A stretch of 64,000 bases of DNA from Falsiroseomonas sp050563525. GTDB taxonomy: Bacteria; Pseudomonadota; Alphaproteobacteria; Acetobacterales; Acetobacteraceae. Under the pieces are notes generated by a model. The model ran no database searches. It saw only the letters and a list, made by a program, of their open reading frames with translations, and was not told where the DNA came from. Each line of letters opens with the position of its first letter. The stretch's first letter is position 1. The stretch is from NCBI RefSeq assembly GCF_050563525.1, contig NZ_JBNXUN010000017.1, positions 29,869 through 93,868 of the forward strand, written 5' to 3'. Shown piece by piece: positions 7,509 to 15,659 of the stretch. A program made the translations under genes and the position numbers.

Positions 7509-8912
7509 ATGCGGCGCCGGATCACGCTGGCAGCCGCGGCGGTGCTGGCCGGCGCCGCCACAGGCCTCGCCGGCGGCGCAGATCGGCCCGATCCTGCGGA
7601 ACTGCTGCCGGGCGGCTCGGCCACCGCGCGCAATGCGCAGGGTGCCACCGCCTTCTCCCTGCCCTCCACCTCCCTGCCCTTCGAGCGGCTCCTGGACTTC
7701 AAGGTCGGGGACGCCGTGTTCCGCCGGCTGTGGGTCGCGGCGCCAGCCTCCACGCGCAATGCCGATGGGCTGGGGCCAATCTACAATGCGCGCGGCTGCC
7801 AGTCCTGCCAAATGCGCGACGGCCGCGGCCGGCCGCCGGAGGCTGGCGAGCCGGCCTCCTCCCTGCTGCTGCGGCTGTCCGTGCCGCCGCGGGCTGGCTG
7901 CCGGCGGACCCGGAGCCGACCTACGGGCTGCACCTACAAACTTTCGGCCTCGCCGGCCATCCGGCCGAGGCGCGCGTGGAAATAGACTGGACCGAGCAAC
8001 AGGTGACGCTGGCCGGCGGCGAGATCGTGCATCTGCGCCGCCCCACCTGGCGCATCGAGGACTGGGCCTACGGTGCGCCGGTGCCCGGCCTGATGCTGTC
8101 GCCGCGCACGGCGCCGCCGATGATCGGGCTCGGCCTGCTGGAGGCGATCCCGGAAGCCGACATCGCGGCCGGCGCCGATCCGGAGGATCGCGACAGCAAT
8201 GGCGTCTCGGGCCGCGTTGCGCGGGTCTGGAGCGGCCATCGCGGCACCGCCTCGCTCGGCCGCTTCTGCTGGAAGGCGCAGGCCCCGACGATGGAGGACC
8301 AGGTGGCGGATGCCTTCGCCGCCGATATGGGCCTGTCCACCCACATCAACCCGGCGCATCACGGCGAATGCACCACGGCGCAGGCGGGATGCCGCGCCGC
8401 ACCGGATGGTTCTCCCGGGCCGGGACAGCCGGAGGTCGATGCGCGGCTGTTCGACCTGGTGGTGTTCTACGCCCGCAACCTGGCAGTGCCCCGGCCGTGC
8501 GACGCCGGCGCCGGAGGCGCCGCACGGCCGCGCCCTGTTCCGCGAAGCCGGGTGCGCCGCCTGCCACAGGCCGAGCTTCACCACCGGCGCGGTGCCGGGC
8601 CGGCCGGAGCATTCCAACCAGCGCATCTGGCCCTATTCCGACCTGCTGCTGCACGACATGGGCGAAGGCCTGGCCGACAACCGGCCCGAAGGCGCGTCCG
8701 ATGGACGTGAATGGCGCACGCCGCCGCTCTGGGGCCTCGGCCGCACCCAGGCGGTCAGCGGCCACACGCAACCTCTGCATGACGGCCGCGCGCGCAGCCT
8801 GATCGAAGCGATCCTCTGGCATGGCGGGGAAGCACAGGGCGCGCGGGATGCCGTGGCCGCACTGTCGCCCGCGGATCGTGCCGCGCTGATCGCATTCCTG
8901 GAGAGCCTGTAG
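7509..8912 (+). pseudogene. Di-haem oxidoreductase (DUF1111, thiol-oxidoreductase-like), broken by two frameshifts
   Basis: Homology to DUF1111 di-haem cytochromes runs over the whole span but in two frames. The N-terminal part (signal peptide, AELLPGG, then GCQSCQMRDGRG) is in one frame up to about 7890. The middle (GWLPADPEPTYGL, EADIAAGADPEDRDSNGVSG) is in a second frame to about 8495. The end returns to the first frame with GCAACHRPSFTTG and the C-terminal SPADRAALIAFLESL. The first haem site should read CxxCH but reads CQSCQ, so an axial His is also lost; the second CAACH is intact. The missing ligand plus two shifts argue for a dead gene. It sits between the two imelysin remnants. Confidence 0.87.
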
Positions 8913-9112
8913 ATGCACCGACGCCTTTTCCTTGTGGCGGCCGCGATGTTCCCTGTCGCGGCCATGGCGCAGGAACCCGGCGTGGAGGCCGCGCGGCTTC
9001 TGGCGGTGCGCCGCACGGTGGGGGCGCACATCCTGCCGGGCCTCGCCGACTTCGTGGCCGCCACAGGACGCTTCACCGCGACAATGGAGGACCTGTGGCA
9101 CGCTGCGCGGTA
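8913..9112 (+). pseudogene. N-terminal remnant of a second imelysin-like gene
   Basis: Starts 1 bp after the DUF1111 remnant with a good signal peptide (MHRRLFLVAAAMFPVAAMAQ) and about 45 residues including AHILPGLADFVAATGRF, which resembles the start of the second imelysin that normally follows DUF1111. After about residue 66 the sequence turns into Arg-rich noise and the usual 300 remaining residues are absent. The piuC-like gene, on the other strand, ends at 9213. I read it as a 3'-deleted remnant; assignment to imelysin relies partly on gene order. Confidence 0.5.
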
Positions 9113-9212
9113 CCGGATGGCTGCGGCGTCGCGGCCGCGCCGGCGGCGAACGTGTCGCATGCCGGGAGACTGGCTCAGGCAGGTCCGGTGGGACAACCAC
9201 CTGGTGCCGATC

Positions 9213-9899
9213 CTAGATCTCCGTCCAGCGGCGCAGCAGGTTGTGGTAGCCGGACGTCAGCGCGACGACACTGGGGTGGTCGTCCGGCAGAGTCTTGCGC
9301 AGGCCGATGATCGCCATGTCCATGTCGTACAGGAAGGCGCGCTTGCCGTCGTCCTTGACCATGGACTGGGTCCAGAAGAAGGAACTCCAGCGGCTGCCGC
9401 GCGTGATCGGCGTGACGCGGTGCAGGCTGGTTGCGGGATACAGCACCATGTCGCCCGCCGGCAGCTTCACGGCGTGGCTGCCATAGGTGTCATCGATCAC
9501 CAACTCACCACCGTCATACGCATCGGGGTCCGTCAGGAACAGCGTCGAGGAGACATCCGCCCGCATCCGCATCCCGCCCGTGCCGGGCACCAGGCGGATG
9601 GCGTTGTCGACATGTGGATCGAACTTCATGCCGATGTCGTAGCGGTTGAACATCGGCGGATAGACGCGGAACGGCAGCGCGCCGGAATTGAAGGTGGGAT
9701 GGCGGCCGAGTGCACGCAGGACCACCTCGCCCAACTCGCGCGCAGCCGGCGCGTTCTCCGGCACCTGCAGGTTCAGCTTCACCTTGGCCGATTGCTCGCC
9801 GGCGGTGGCGCGGCCGTCCTGCCATGGCGTACCGTCGAGGATGCGGCGGCAATGCGCCACCTCCTCCCTCGTCAGCACCTGCGGGATGCGGATCAGCAT
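9213..9899 (-). CDS. piuC: Fe(II)/2-oxoglutarate-dependent PKHD-type hydroxylase (PiuC/YbiX-like), 228 aa
   Basis: Member of the PiuC/YbiX family of Fe(II)- and 2-oxoglutarate-dependent dioxygenases found beside siderophore receptors. The iron ligands are visible: FDPHVDNA gives the HxD pair, and HRVTPITRGSRWSSFFW supplies the distal His and the 2-oxoglutarate-binding Arg. Length matches the family (about 226). The end YHNLLRRWTEI is also typical. It lies 12 bp downstream of the TonB receptor gene on the same strand, and the pair is a standard iron-regulated unit. The exact substrate of these hydroxylases is unsettled; a role in iron-siderophore handling is the usual inference. Confidence 0.93.
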   Translation of the reverse strand: MLIRIPQVLTREEVAHCRRILDGTPWQDGRATAGEQSAKVKLNLQVPENAPAARELGEVVLRALGRHPTFNSGALPFRVYPPMFNRYDIGMKFDPHVDNAIRLVPGTGGMRMRADVSSTLFLTDPDAYDGGELVIDDTYGSHAVKLPAGDMVLYPATSLHRVTPITRGSRWSSFFWTQSMVKDDGKRAFLYDMDMAIIGLRKTLPDDHPSVVALTSGYHNLLRRWTEI

Positions 9900-9911
9900 T
9901 GTCCTCGTGCC

Positions 9912-12158
9912 TCAGTACGTCACGGCCAGCGTCAGCAGCACCGTACGGCCCGCAGCCGGCACCACGCGATTGCCGAACAGCCCGTCATAGTTCAACTCAT
10001 TGGTCAGGTTGTAGCCGTTGACCGAGGCACGCCAGCGGCTCTGTTCGCCGAAGCGATGCGAGACCAGCGCGTCAAGCGTGAAGTTCGCCGGCACCTCCGC
10101 GGTATTCGCCGCGTTCAGGAAGGCCTGGCTGCGATAGGTCACGCCGCCGCCGAGGGTCAGGTTGTAGGGCGTGTCGCGGAATGCCTCGTAGGTCGACCAC
10201 AACGAGGCGGCATGTTCCGCCACATAGGGTACGCGCCCCCCCTGATTGGCGGCCGTGGTGGATTTCGTCGTCTCGCTGTCGAGGTAGGTGTAGTTCGCGT
10301 TCACCGACCAGTTGGGCGTGATGCGGCCGGTGACGCCCAGTTCGACGCCCTGGATGCGCTGTTCGTCGCCCGATTGCGTGGTGGTTCCGCTCACCGGGTC
10401 GGTCTCCGTCGCGTTGCCCTTCTCCGAGTGGAACAGCGCGCCATACAGGCCGAGACGGTCGTTCAGCAGGCTGGCCCGCGCGCCGACCTCGAAAATGCGG
10501 TTCCGCTCCGGCTCCAGCGTGCTGTTGGCCGCGTTGAAGGTGGCGGGCTGTGTCGTGATGAAGGCGCCAGGCGGCGTCGTCGAAGTGGCGTAGGAAAAGT
10601 AGTAGGTCTGGCTGGGCGTCGGTTCGAAGACGATGCTGGCGCGCGGGTCGATGAAGGTATCGTTGGAACTGACCGTCGTCGGCGCGGTCGATGCGCCATA
10701 GGTCTTGTAGTCGACGTCGTAGTTGCTGATACGCAGGCCGCCGATCAGCGAAAGCTGCGGCGTCAGCCAGACCCGCTCCGTCAGGAAGGCGCCGAGATGC
10801 CGCTGGTCGGTCTCTCGCACATTGGCGCCGCTTCCGGGCATCACGCTGTAGCCGGCCGCGGAGTGGCTGGGGTCCAGCAGGCTGACGGCGGATCGGCCGC
10901 GATTGTAGCTGGAGCCGGTGCGCTCGTCGTTCTGGATCCAGGCATCGACACCGACCGTCGCCTCGTGCCGGAAGATGCCGGTGGTGAAGCGGGCCTGCGC
11001 CGTGGTCACGTTCTGCAACGCGATGGTTTCCTGGTGGAACGGGCTTCCGCCGCCGCCGGCTGTCACGGTCGGAATGGTACGCGGGTTGCCGTCGAACAGG
11101 TTCTGGTTGCAGGCGGCGTCGCAACTGAGCGGGGAGGCCGCGAAGTCGCGCGTGACGAAGGTGACGCGCGTATCGTTGTATAGCGTCAGCCAATCACTCG
11201 CCTGGTGGCGCAGGCGCGCCGTGGCGCGATCCACCACCACGTCGTCGCGGTCCAGGTCGAAGCCGTACCAGTTGCCGCGGCGGACGCCGTATTCGGTCAC
11301 CGGCCGGGCGACCGAGCGGCCGGGGGCAGTGGCCAGCGGGACGCCGAAATCGGGGACGCGGTCATCCTCGAAATGCAGGTAGTCGAAGGTGAAGGTGGTA
11401 TCGGTGCCGAGGCCGAGCGCGAAGGACGGCGCGATCCCCCAGCGCCGCGATTCCACCTCGTCCCGGTCCACCATTTCGCTGCGCTGGCCCATCAGGTTCA
11501 GTCGGACGGCGGAGGTGTCGCCGACCTGCTGGTTGACGTCGACGGTGCCGCGGTACAGCGGCCCCATGCCGCCGGTGGCGCTGGCACTGTAGGAATTGCC
11601 GAGATGCGGCAGCCGCGTGGTGACGTTGATCGCGCCGCCGGCGGTGCTCTGCCCGAAGGTGGTACCGGAGGGGCCCTTCAGCACGGCGACGCTCTCGTAG
11701 TTGAAGGCGTCGCGGGTGTAGGAGCCGAAGTCGCGCAGCCCGTCCACATAGACGTCGTTCTGCGCGAAGAAGCCGCGAATGCGCAGCGAATCGCCGTTGA
11801 CGCCGCCATTGCCCTCGCCGATTGCGGAGGTGATGCCGGGCACGTTGCGCAGCGCCTGTTCCAGCGTGGTGACGTTCTGCTGTTCCAGAACCTCGCGCGG
11901 GATCACGTTGATCGTCTGCGGCGTGTCCTGCACCGTGCCGGGCAGACGGGCGATGCCGGTCTGGCGACGCAGCGTGTTGGCGGGCTGCTGACCCTCGACG
12001 CTGATCCCCGGCAGCGTCAGCATCGGCGCAAGGCTCTGCTGCGCCTCCGCCGGCTGCGGCGGCACCTGCGCCCGCACGGCGCCGGCCATGGCCAGGGCGA
12101 GGCCAGCGGTCAGCGCGAGGCCGGAGACTTCGGAGAGCAGGTGGGTGCGTCGGGTCAT
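9912..12158 (-). CDS. TonB-dependent siderophore receptor, 748 aa
   Basis: Outer-membrane receptor that imports ferric siderophores with TonB energy. It has a signal peptide (residues 1-30, ending VRAQ) and a plug domain beginning near PGTVQDTPQTINVIPREVLE and containing LRIRGF and VAVLKGPSGTTFGQSTAGGAIN. A 22-strand barrel follows, ending in an aromatic C-terminal strand (TVLLTLAVTY). The family is the Fiu/FhuA-like siderophore group. I chose the ATG at 12158 because GAGG sits ahead of it; an ATG nine codons upstream has none. Cotranscribed with piuC. A Fur-box-like site lies 32 bp upstream. All parts look intact, unlike the neighbouring iron genes. Confidence 0.93.
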   Translation of the reverse strand: MTRRTHLLSEVSGLALTAGLALAMAGAVRAQVPPQPAEAQQSLAPMLTLPGISVEGQQPANTLRRQTGIARLPGTVQDTPQTINVIPREVLEQQNVTTLEQALRNVPGITSAIGEGNGGVNGDSLRIRGFFAQNDVYVDGLRDFGSYTRDAFNYESVAVLKGPSGTTFGQSTAGGAINVTTRLPHLGNSYSASATGGMGPLYRGTVDVNQQVGDTSAVRLNLMGQRSEMVDRDEVESRRWGIAPSFALGLGTDTTFTFDYLHFEDDRVPDFGVPLATAPGRSVARPVTEYGVRRGNWYGFDLDRDDVVVDRATARLRHQASDWLTLYNDTRVTFVTRDFAASPLSCDAACNQNLFDGNPRTIPTVTAGGGGSPFHQETIALQNVTTAQARFTTGIFRHEATVGVDAWIQNDERTGSSYNRGRSAVSLLDPSHSAAGYSVMPGSGANVRETDQRHLGAFLTERVWLTPQLSLIGGLRISNYDVDYKTYGASTAPTTVSSNDTFIDPRASIVFEPTPSQTYYFSYATSTTPPGAFITTQPATFNAANSTLEPERNRIFEVGARASLLNDRLGLYGALFHSEKGNATETDPVSGTTTQSGDEQRIQGVELGVTGRITPNWSVNANYTYLDSETTKSTTAANQGGRVPYVAEHAASLWSTYEAFRDTPYNLTLGGGVTYRSQAFLNAANTAEVPANFTLDALVSHRFGEQSRWRASVNGYNLTNELNYDGLFGNRVVPAAGRTVLLTLAVTY

Positions 12159-12189
12159 GGTCGCCTCGCTAATCGGAAAGGACATTTAA

Positions 12190-12212
12190 TTGCGAGTCAT
12201 TCTTAATCGCGA
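12190..12212. promoter_or_regulatory. Fur-box-like operator upstream of the TonB receptor
   Basis: The 23-bp site begins TTGCGAGTCATTC and ends TCGCGA. It resembles alphaproteobacterial Fur/Irr boxes (TGC-N-AT-N-ATT core with inverted GCGA arms) and is only partly palindromic. It lies between the leftward receptor gene and the rightward oxidase gene, closest to the receptor, and fits iron repression of the receptor-piuC pair. Judged by eye only. Confidence 0.45.
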
Positions 12213-12401
12213 TTCGTCGATGACCGCAATCCCGCCCGCCGCTGAATTGTCGACACTCGTCCAATGCAGGCCGGTTGTGTCGCGCGGGCCGCGCCGCCGC
12301 GCGGCTTGCGACGTGCCTCGGCCCTCCGCTACAGCCGGACCTCGCGCAGCGAAGATCCCTGCATTGCTGGCGAGGTCATCGCGCATCGGGAGACAGGCAG
12401 G

Positions 12402-13502
12402 ATGTATGCGGCGCCACCCATCCCGCCGGACATCGTCGCGCTCAGCGATTACGAGGCTGCCGCGCGACAGCGCATGGACGACAAAGCCTGGGCCTATTTC
12501 GCCGGCGGAAGCGCGGATGAAAGCACGCTGCGCGCCAACCAGGCCGCCTTCGGCGACCTGCTGCTGCAAACGCGCGTGCTGGCGGAGATGCAGGGCGCGG
12601 AAACGCGCCTGACCCTGTTCGGCCAGCCGATGGACTACCCCATCCTGCTCGCCCCCGTCGCCTTCCACCGCCTGGTCCACCCGGACGGCGAATTGGCCGC
12701 CGCCTTCGGCGCCGCCGCGATGGGGGCGACGATGGTGGTCAGCAGCCAGGCCAGCACGACGCTGGAGGCGATCGCCGCATCCACCGCCGCGCCTCTGTGG
12801 TTCCAGCTCTACATCCAGCACGACCGCAGTTTCACCGAAGCCCTGCTGCGGCGCGCCGAGGCCGCGGGCTACCGCGCCATCGTCGTCACCGTCGATGCGC
12901 CAGCCGCGACGCGCAACCGCGAACAGCGCGCCGGATTCGCGCTGCCGCCCGGCATCGAGGCCGCCAACCTGCGTGGCCTGCCGCCGACGCCACCCAGCCG
13001 TGCTGGCCTTGCTGAAAGCGACGTGTTCCGCGGTCTGCTGGACGCCGCGCCGAGTTGGAAGGACATCGCCTGGCTGCGGTCACTGACGCGCCTGCCGCTG
13101 CTGCTGAAGGGCATCATGTCGCCCGCCGATGCGCAGCGTGCCGTTGCGGAGGGCATGGACGGTATCATCGTCTCGAACCACGGCGGCCGTAGCCTGGATA
13201 CGCTGCCGGCCAGCATCACGGCGCTGCCGCGCATTGCCGACGCCGTCGGAGGTCGATTGCCGCTGCTGCTGGATGGCGGCATCCGACGCGGCACGGATGT
13301 GCTGAAGGCACTGGCGCTCGGCGCACACGCGGTGCTGCTGGGCCGGCCACAGATCCACGGGCTCGCGGTCGGCGGGCCGGTCGGCGTTGCGCATGTGCTG
13401 AAGATCCTGCGCACGGAGCTCGAGATCGCGATGGCGCTGACCGGCTGCACCCGGCTGGACCGGATCGACCGCGGCGTGCTGTGGGATGCGCCGCCTCAAT
13501 AG
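12402..13502 (+). CDS. FMN-dependent alpha-hydroxy-acid dehydrogenase/oxidase (LldD-like), 366 aa
   Basis: TIM-barrel flavoenzyme that oxidises L-2-hydroxy acids such as L-lactate or glycolate to 2-keto acids. Family residues are present: FMN-binding LLAPVAFHRLVHPDGE, VTVDAPAATRNRE, a substrate/FMN lysine in LLLKGIMS, the catalytic base His260 with Arg263 in SNHGGRSLD, and the phosphate loop LLDGGIRRGTD. Length is standard (about 360-390). The start is the ATG of MYAAPPIPPD, 9 bp after an AGGCAGG stretch; longer in-frame starts would overlap a poorly coding region. Its gene end overlaps the convergent flavoreductase remnant by 7 bp. It need not be related to the iron genes; the specific hydroxy acid is not deducible. 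Confidence 0.9.
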   Translation: MYAAPPIPPDIVALSDYEAAARQRMDDKAWAYFAGGSADESTLRANQAAFGDLLLQTRVLAEMQGAETRLTLFGQPMDYPILLAPVAFHRLVHPDGELAAAFGAAAMGATMVVSSQASTTLEAIAASTAAPLWFQLYIQHDRSFTEALLRRAEAAGYRAIVVTVDAPAATRNREQRAGFALPPGIEAANLRGLPPTPPSRAGLAESDVFRGLLDAAPSWKDIAWLRSLTRLPLLLKGIMSPADAQRAVAEGMDGIIVSNHGGRSLDTLPASITALPRIADAVGGRLPLLLDGGIRRGTDVLKALALGAHAVLLGRPQIHGLAVGGPVGVAHVLKILRTELEIAMALTGCTRLDRIDRGVLWDAPPQ

Positions 13503-13708
13503 ACGTCGCGCCGGTATCTGCCGGCTCGCGTCAGCGACCGCACCTCCGCCTCGTCCAGCACCTCCACCAGCGCCGCCTGCACGCCGGTGGACATGCCGGC
13601 CCGGCTGCCGCAGACCAGGATGGCCGCACCCTCCGCGACCTAGCGGCGAAGCTCCGCCGCCGCGACCGGCGTGGCGGCGAGGGCAAAGAGAAGGGGCAGG
13701 ATGCGCAT
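13496..13708 (-). pseudogene. Deletion fusion: N-terminus of a small exported protein joined to the C-terminus of a CysJ-like flavoreductase
   Basis: The start (MRILPLLFALAATPVA, with GAGG upstream) is a signal peptide of a protein that should follow the PepSY-associated gene, perhaps DUF2271-like. After about 16 residues the frame becomes AELRR, then TAG (13640-13642), then VAEGAAILVCGSRAGM and a C-terminus ending RAGRYRRDVY. That second part is the NADPH-binding end of a CysJ/flavodoxin-reductase-like protein, where a Trp (TGG) is expected at the TAG. So a deletion has joined two genes and a later stop has closed the frame. Such flavoreductases accompany PepSY-type membrane proteins in siderophore-reduction operons. 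Confidence 0.7.
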
Positions 13709-13719
13709 GGACCGCCTCG

Positions 13720-14190
13720 TCAATGGATGAACAGGATCGCCAGTATCAGCGGCACCACGAGCCCGAGGCCTGCCAGCGGCCATGTCGCCGGCCGCCCGCC
13801 CACATGCAGGTGCAGCAGCAGCAGCCCGGTGCCGCAGAACAGCAGGCAGGCCGCGGCAAAGACGTCGATGAACCAGCGCCAGGCGAGGCCGATGTCGCGG
13901 CCCTTGTGCAGGTCGTTGAGGTAGGGAACCCAGCCGCGCGTCGTGACCTCGACCGTCGCCTCGCCGGTGTCACGATCGATGCCGCGCCAGCCATCGCCGC
14001 CGAGACGCGGCAGCGCGAGGTAGATGTCGACGGCACTCCATTCCGCCGGGCGATGCGTCCCGCTGATCGCAAATTCGCGCGCAACCCAATCCTGCACGAG
14101 GGTCGGCGGGACTTGGCGTGCTTCAGCCTCCGGTTTGGCCAGCAGCGGCCGCAACGCATCCGGCAGCACCGCGCTGCTCGTGGTCACCAC
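13720..14190 (-). pseudogene. PepSY-associated transmembrane protein, 5'-truncated
   Basis: The C-terminal 150 residues are a clear short-form PepSY-associated membrane protein: EWSAVDIYLALPRLGGDGW, then GWVPYLNDLHKGRDIGLAWR and two membrane helices ending at LAILFIH. Full members (about 200-210 residues) begin with an Arg-rich cytoplasmic start and a first helix, both missing here; the frame opens at a stop near 14236 with no good start except GTG codons at 14190/14187. I therefore treat it as truncated, though a shortened protein could still be made. These proteins are thought to pass electrons for periplasmic ferric-siderophore reduction; it fits the neighbouring TonB receptor and flavoreductase remnant. 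Confidence 0.6.
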
Positions 14191-14438
14191 CGGGCCGACG
14201 GCCGAGGCCGTGCCCTTGCTTGCGGCGGATTGCCGTCAGCGAATGGCGCCGGCTTGTGGCCATAAGTCCAAATGCGATCCGAAGGTGTTCGCCAACGAGT
14301 CTGTCAGGTCAGGCGGATCGCTCCACTGTGCCGCTGCCAGATGCGGCCATCCGGCCTCGGGGGCCCATCCCACGCATCAACCCCCGCCGCGTCGCCTGGA
14401 GGCCTTCCGGAATTGTATCATCGATGCCGGCAGCCCGG
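14191..14438. other. Non-coding or decayed stretch between the PepSY remnant and the SUF operon
   Basis: The missing N-terminal part of the PepSY-associated gene is not found here in any frame. A 45-codon open frame on the minus strand (about 14237-14374, ending QAGAIR) has no recognisable homologue and no ribosome site. I see no insertion-sequence ends or direct repeats. It is probably the scar of the deletion that truncated the PepSY gene. Confidence 0.4.
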
Positions 14439-14804
14439 TCAGACGTGGAAACTCTCGCCGCAGCCACAGCGGCCCTTCTCATTCGGATTGGTGAAGGTGA
14501 ATCCGGCGGACATGTCCTTCACCTCGTAGTCCATCACCGTGCCGATCAGGAACAGCGTCGCCTTGCGGTCGACCACCACGGTAACGCCCTTGTCCGTCAC
14601 GACCTCGTCGCCCGGTCCCGGCCCATCGACCCAGGACAGGTCGTAGGCCATTCCGGAACAGCCCTTGGTCTTCACCGCGATGCGCAGCGTCTTGCCGGCC
14701 TCGCCCGCGGCGTACAGCGCGCGCAGCCGTTCGGCCGCGGCATCCGAAAGGCCCATCAGCGGCGGCAGGGCGCGCTTCGGACGGGGTGCGGTGGTCGTGC
14801 TCAT
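14439..14804 (-). CDS. sufA: A-type iron-sulfur carrier SufA/IscA/ErpA, 121 aa
   Basis: A-type carrier that receives Fe-S clusters from the SufBCD scaffold and hands them to apoproteins. The three ligand cysteines are Cys49 in KTKGCSGM and Cys113 and Cys115 in GRCGCGESF, with the usual 63-residue spacing and the C-terminal CGCGESF hallmark. It is the last gene of the leftward SUF operon, 14 bp after sufT. The start is the ATG of MSTTTAPRPK; upstream in-frame codons overlap sufT and have no better ribosome site. The N-terminal 18 residues are a non-conserved extension. Named sufA for its operon position. Confidence 0.93.
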   Translation of the reverse strand: MSTTTAPRPKRALPPLMGLSDAAAERLRALYAAGEAGKTLRIAVKTKGCSGMAYDLSWVDGPGPGDEVVTDKGVTVVVDRKATLFLIGTVMDYEVKDMSAGFTFTNPNEKGRCGCGESFHV

Positions 14805-14818
14805 CGGGGCATCCCCCT

Positions 14819-15187
14819 TCAGTACATGTTCAGCGCGAGGCGCGCGTCTTCGCTCATCCGGCCCGGATCCCAAGGCGGATCCCAGACCACTTCGACGGTG
14901 ACATCGGTGACGCCAGGCACGGCGCGCACCGCTTCCTCCGCCTGCGCCGGCAATTCCTGCGCCGAGGGGCAGGATGGCGTGGTCAGCGTCATCTCCACCT
15001 TCACATGCCCCTCGTCGCCGATCTCGACAGCGTAGATCAGGCCGAGTTCATAAATGTCGACGGGGATTTCCGGGTCGAACACGGTCTTCAGGACCGAGAT
15101 CACCGCATCCTCGTTGACCCGCACGGGTGGCTCGGTGCCACCTTCCGGGGTCCAGGCGCCATGCACCGGCGCAGGTGCTTCACTCAC
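14819..15187 (-). CDS. sufT: SUF-system Fe-S assembly factor SufT (MIP18/DUF59), 122 aa
   Basis: DUF59/MIP18 domain protein that helps mature Fe-S proteins, chiefly under high demand. The family core is visible: VFDPEIPVDIYELGLIY followed by LTTPSCPSAQELP, whose Cys is the conserved reactive residue, and VVWDPPWDPGRMSEDAR at the end. I chose GTG at 15187, which has AAGGAGG six bases upstream and overlaps the end of sufU by 8 bp, giving translational coupling. An ATG eight codons earlier has no ribosome site. The N-terminal 25 residues are Pro-rich and variable. Confidence 0.93.
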   Translation of the reverse strand: MSEAPAPVHGAWTPEGGTEPPVRVNEDAVISVLKTVFDPEIPVDIYELGLIYAVEIGDEGHVKVEMTLTTPSCPSAQELPAQAEEAVRAVPGVTDVTVEVVWDPPWDPGRMSEDARLALNMY

Positions 15188-15659
15188 TGCTCGCCTCCTT
15201 CGCGCCGCCATCGAGGGCGGCGTTCAGCGTATGCCAGGCGAGGGTCGCGCATTTCACCCGGCTCGGAAAGTCATGCACGCCCGAAAGGGGCGCCAGGCGC
15301 TCCATGTCTTCCGCAATCTCCCCGCCGCAGTCCGGGCACACGCCCGTCATGGCCAGGGCCCTGAAATTCTCACCCATCAGCCGCGCCTGCGCCTGCGTCT
15401 TGCCCTTGACGGTGTCCGTCATCAGCGAGGCGCTGGCCATGGAAATCGCGCAGCCACGACCCTCGAACGCCGCATCCTCGATATAGCCATCCGGCGCCAG
15501 TTTTACGAACAATTCCATGCGGTCGCCGCACATCGGGTTGTCGCCGCGCGCGGTCCGGTCCGCATTGTCCAGCCGCCGGAAATTCCGCGGCTTGCGGCCG
15601 TGGTCCAGGATGACCTCCTGGTACAGGTCGCGCAGGTCGTCGAACAGGCCACCACTCAT
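15180..15659 (-). CDS. sufU: SufU-type Fe-S scaffold / sulfur acceptor, 159 aa
   Basis: IscU-fold protein that accepts sulfur from SufS. Zinc/cluster ligands are visible: Cys44 and Asp46 in NPMCGDRME, Cys70 in EGRGCAISMAS and Cys137 in RVKCATLAWH. The insertion between the second and third Cys is typical of SufU rather than IscU. Two further cysteines (VCPDCGGE, 108 and 111) form an extra CxxC. The ATG overlaps the sufS stop (ATGA), and its end overlaps sufT, so all three are coupled. Length (about 150-160) is normal. Confidence 0.95.
   Translation of the reverse strand: MSGGLFDDLRDLYQEVILDHGRKPRNFRRLDNADRTARGDNPMCGDRMELFVKLAPDGYIEDAAFEGRGCAISMASASLMTDTVKGKTQAQARLMGENFRALAMTGVCPDCGGEIAEDMERLAPLSGVHDFPSRVKCATLAWHTLNAALDGGAKEASSE

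Noticed and set aside
6473..8912. Programmed frameshifting or stop read-through in imelysin/DUF1111
   Set aside because: Shifts occur at unrelated places without slippery sequences I could see, and a haem ligand is also lost; decay is simpler.
14237..14374. 45-codon minus-strand ORF ending QAGAIR
   Set aside because: No ribosome site or recognisable family; sits in a deletion scar between decayed and intact genes.
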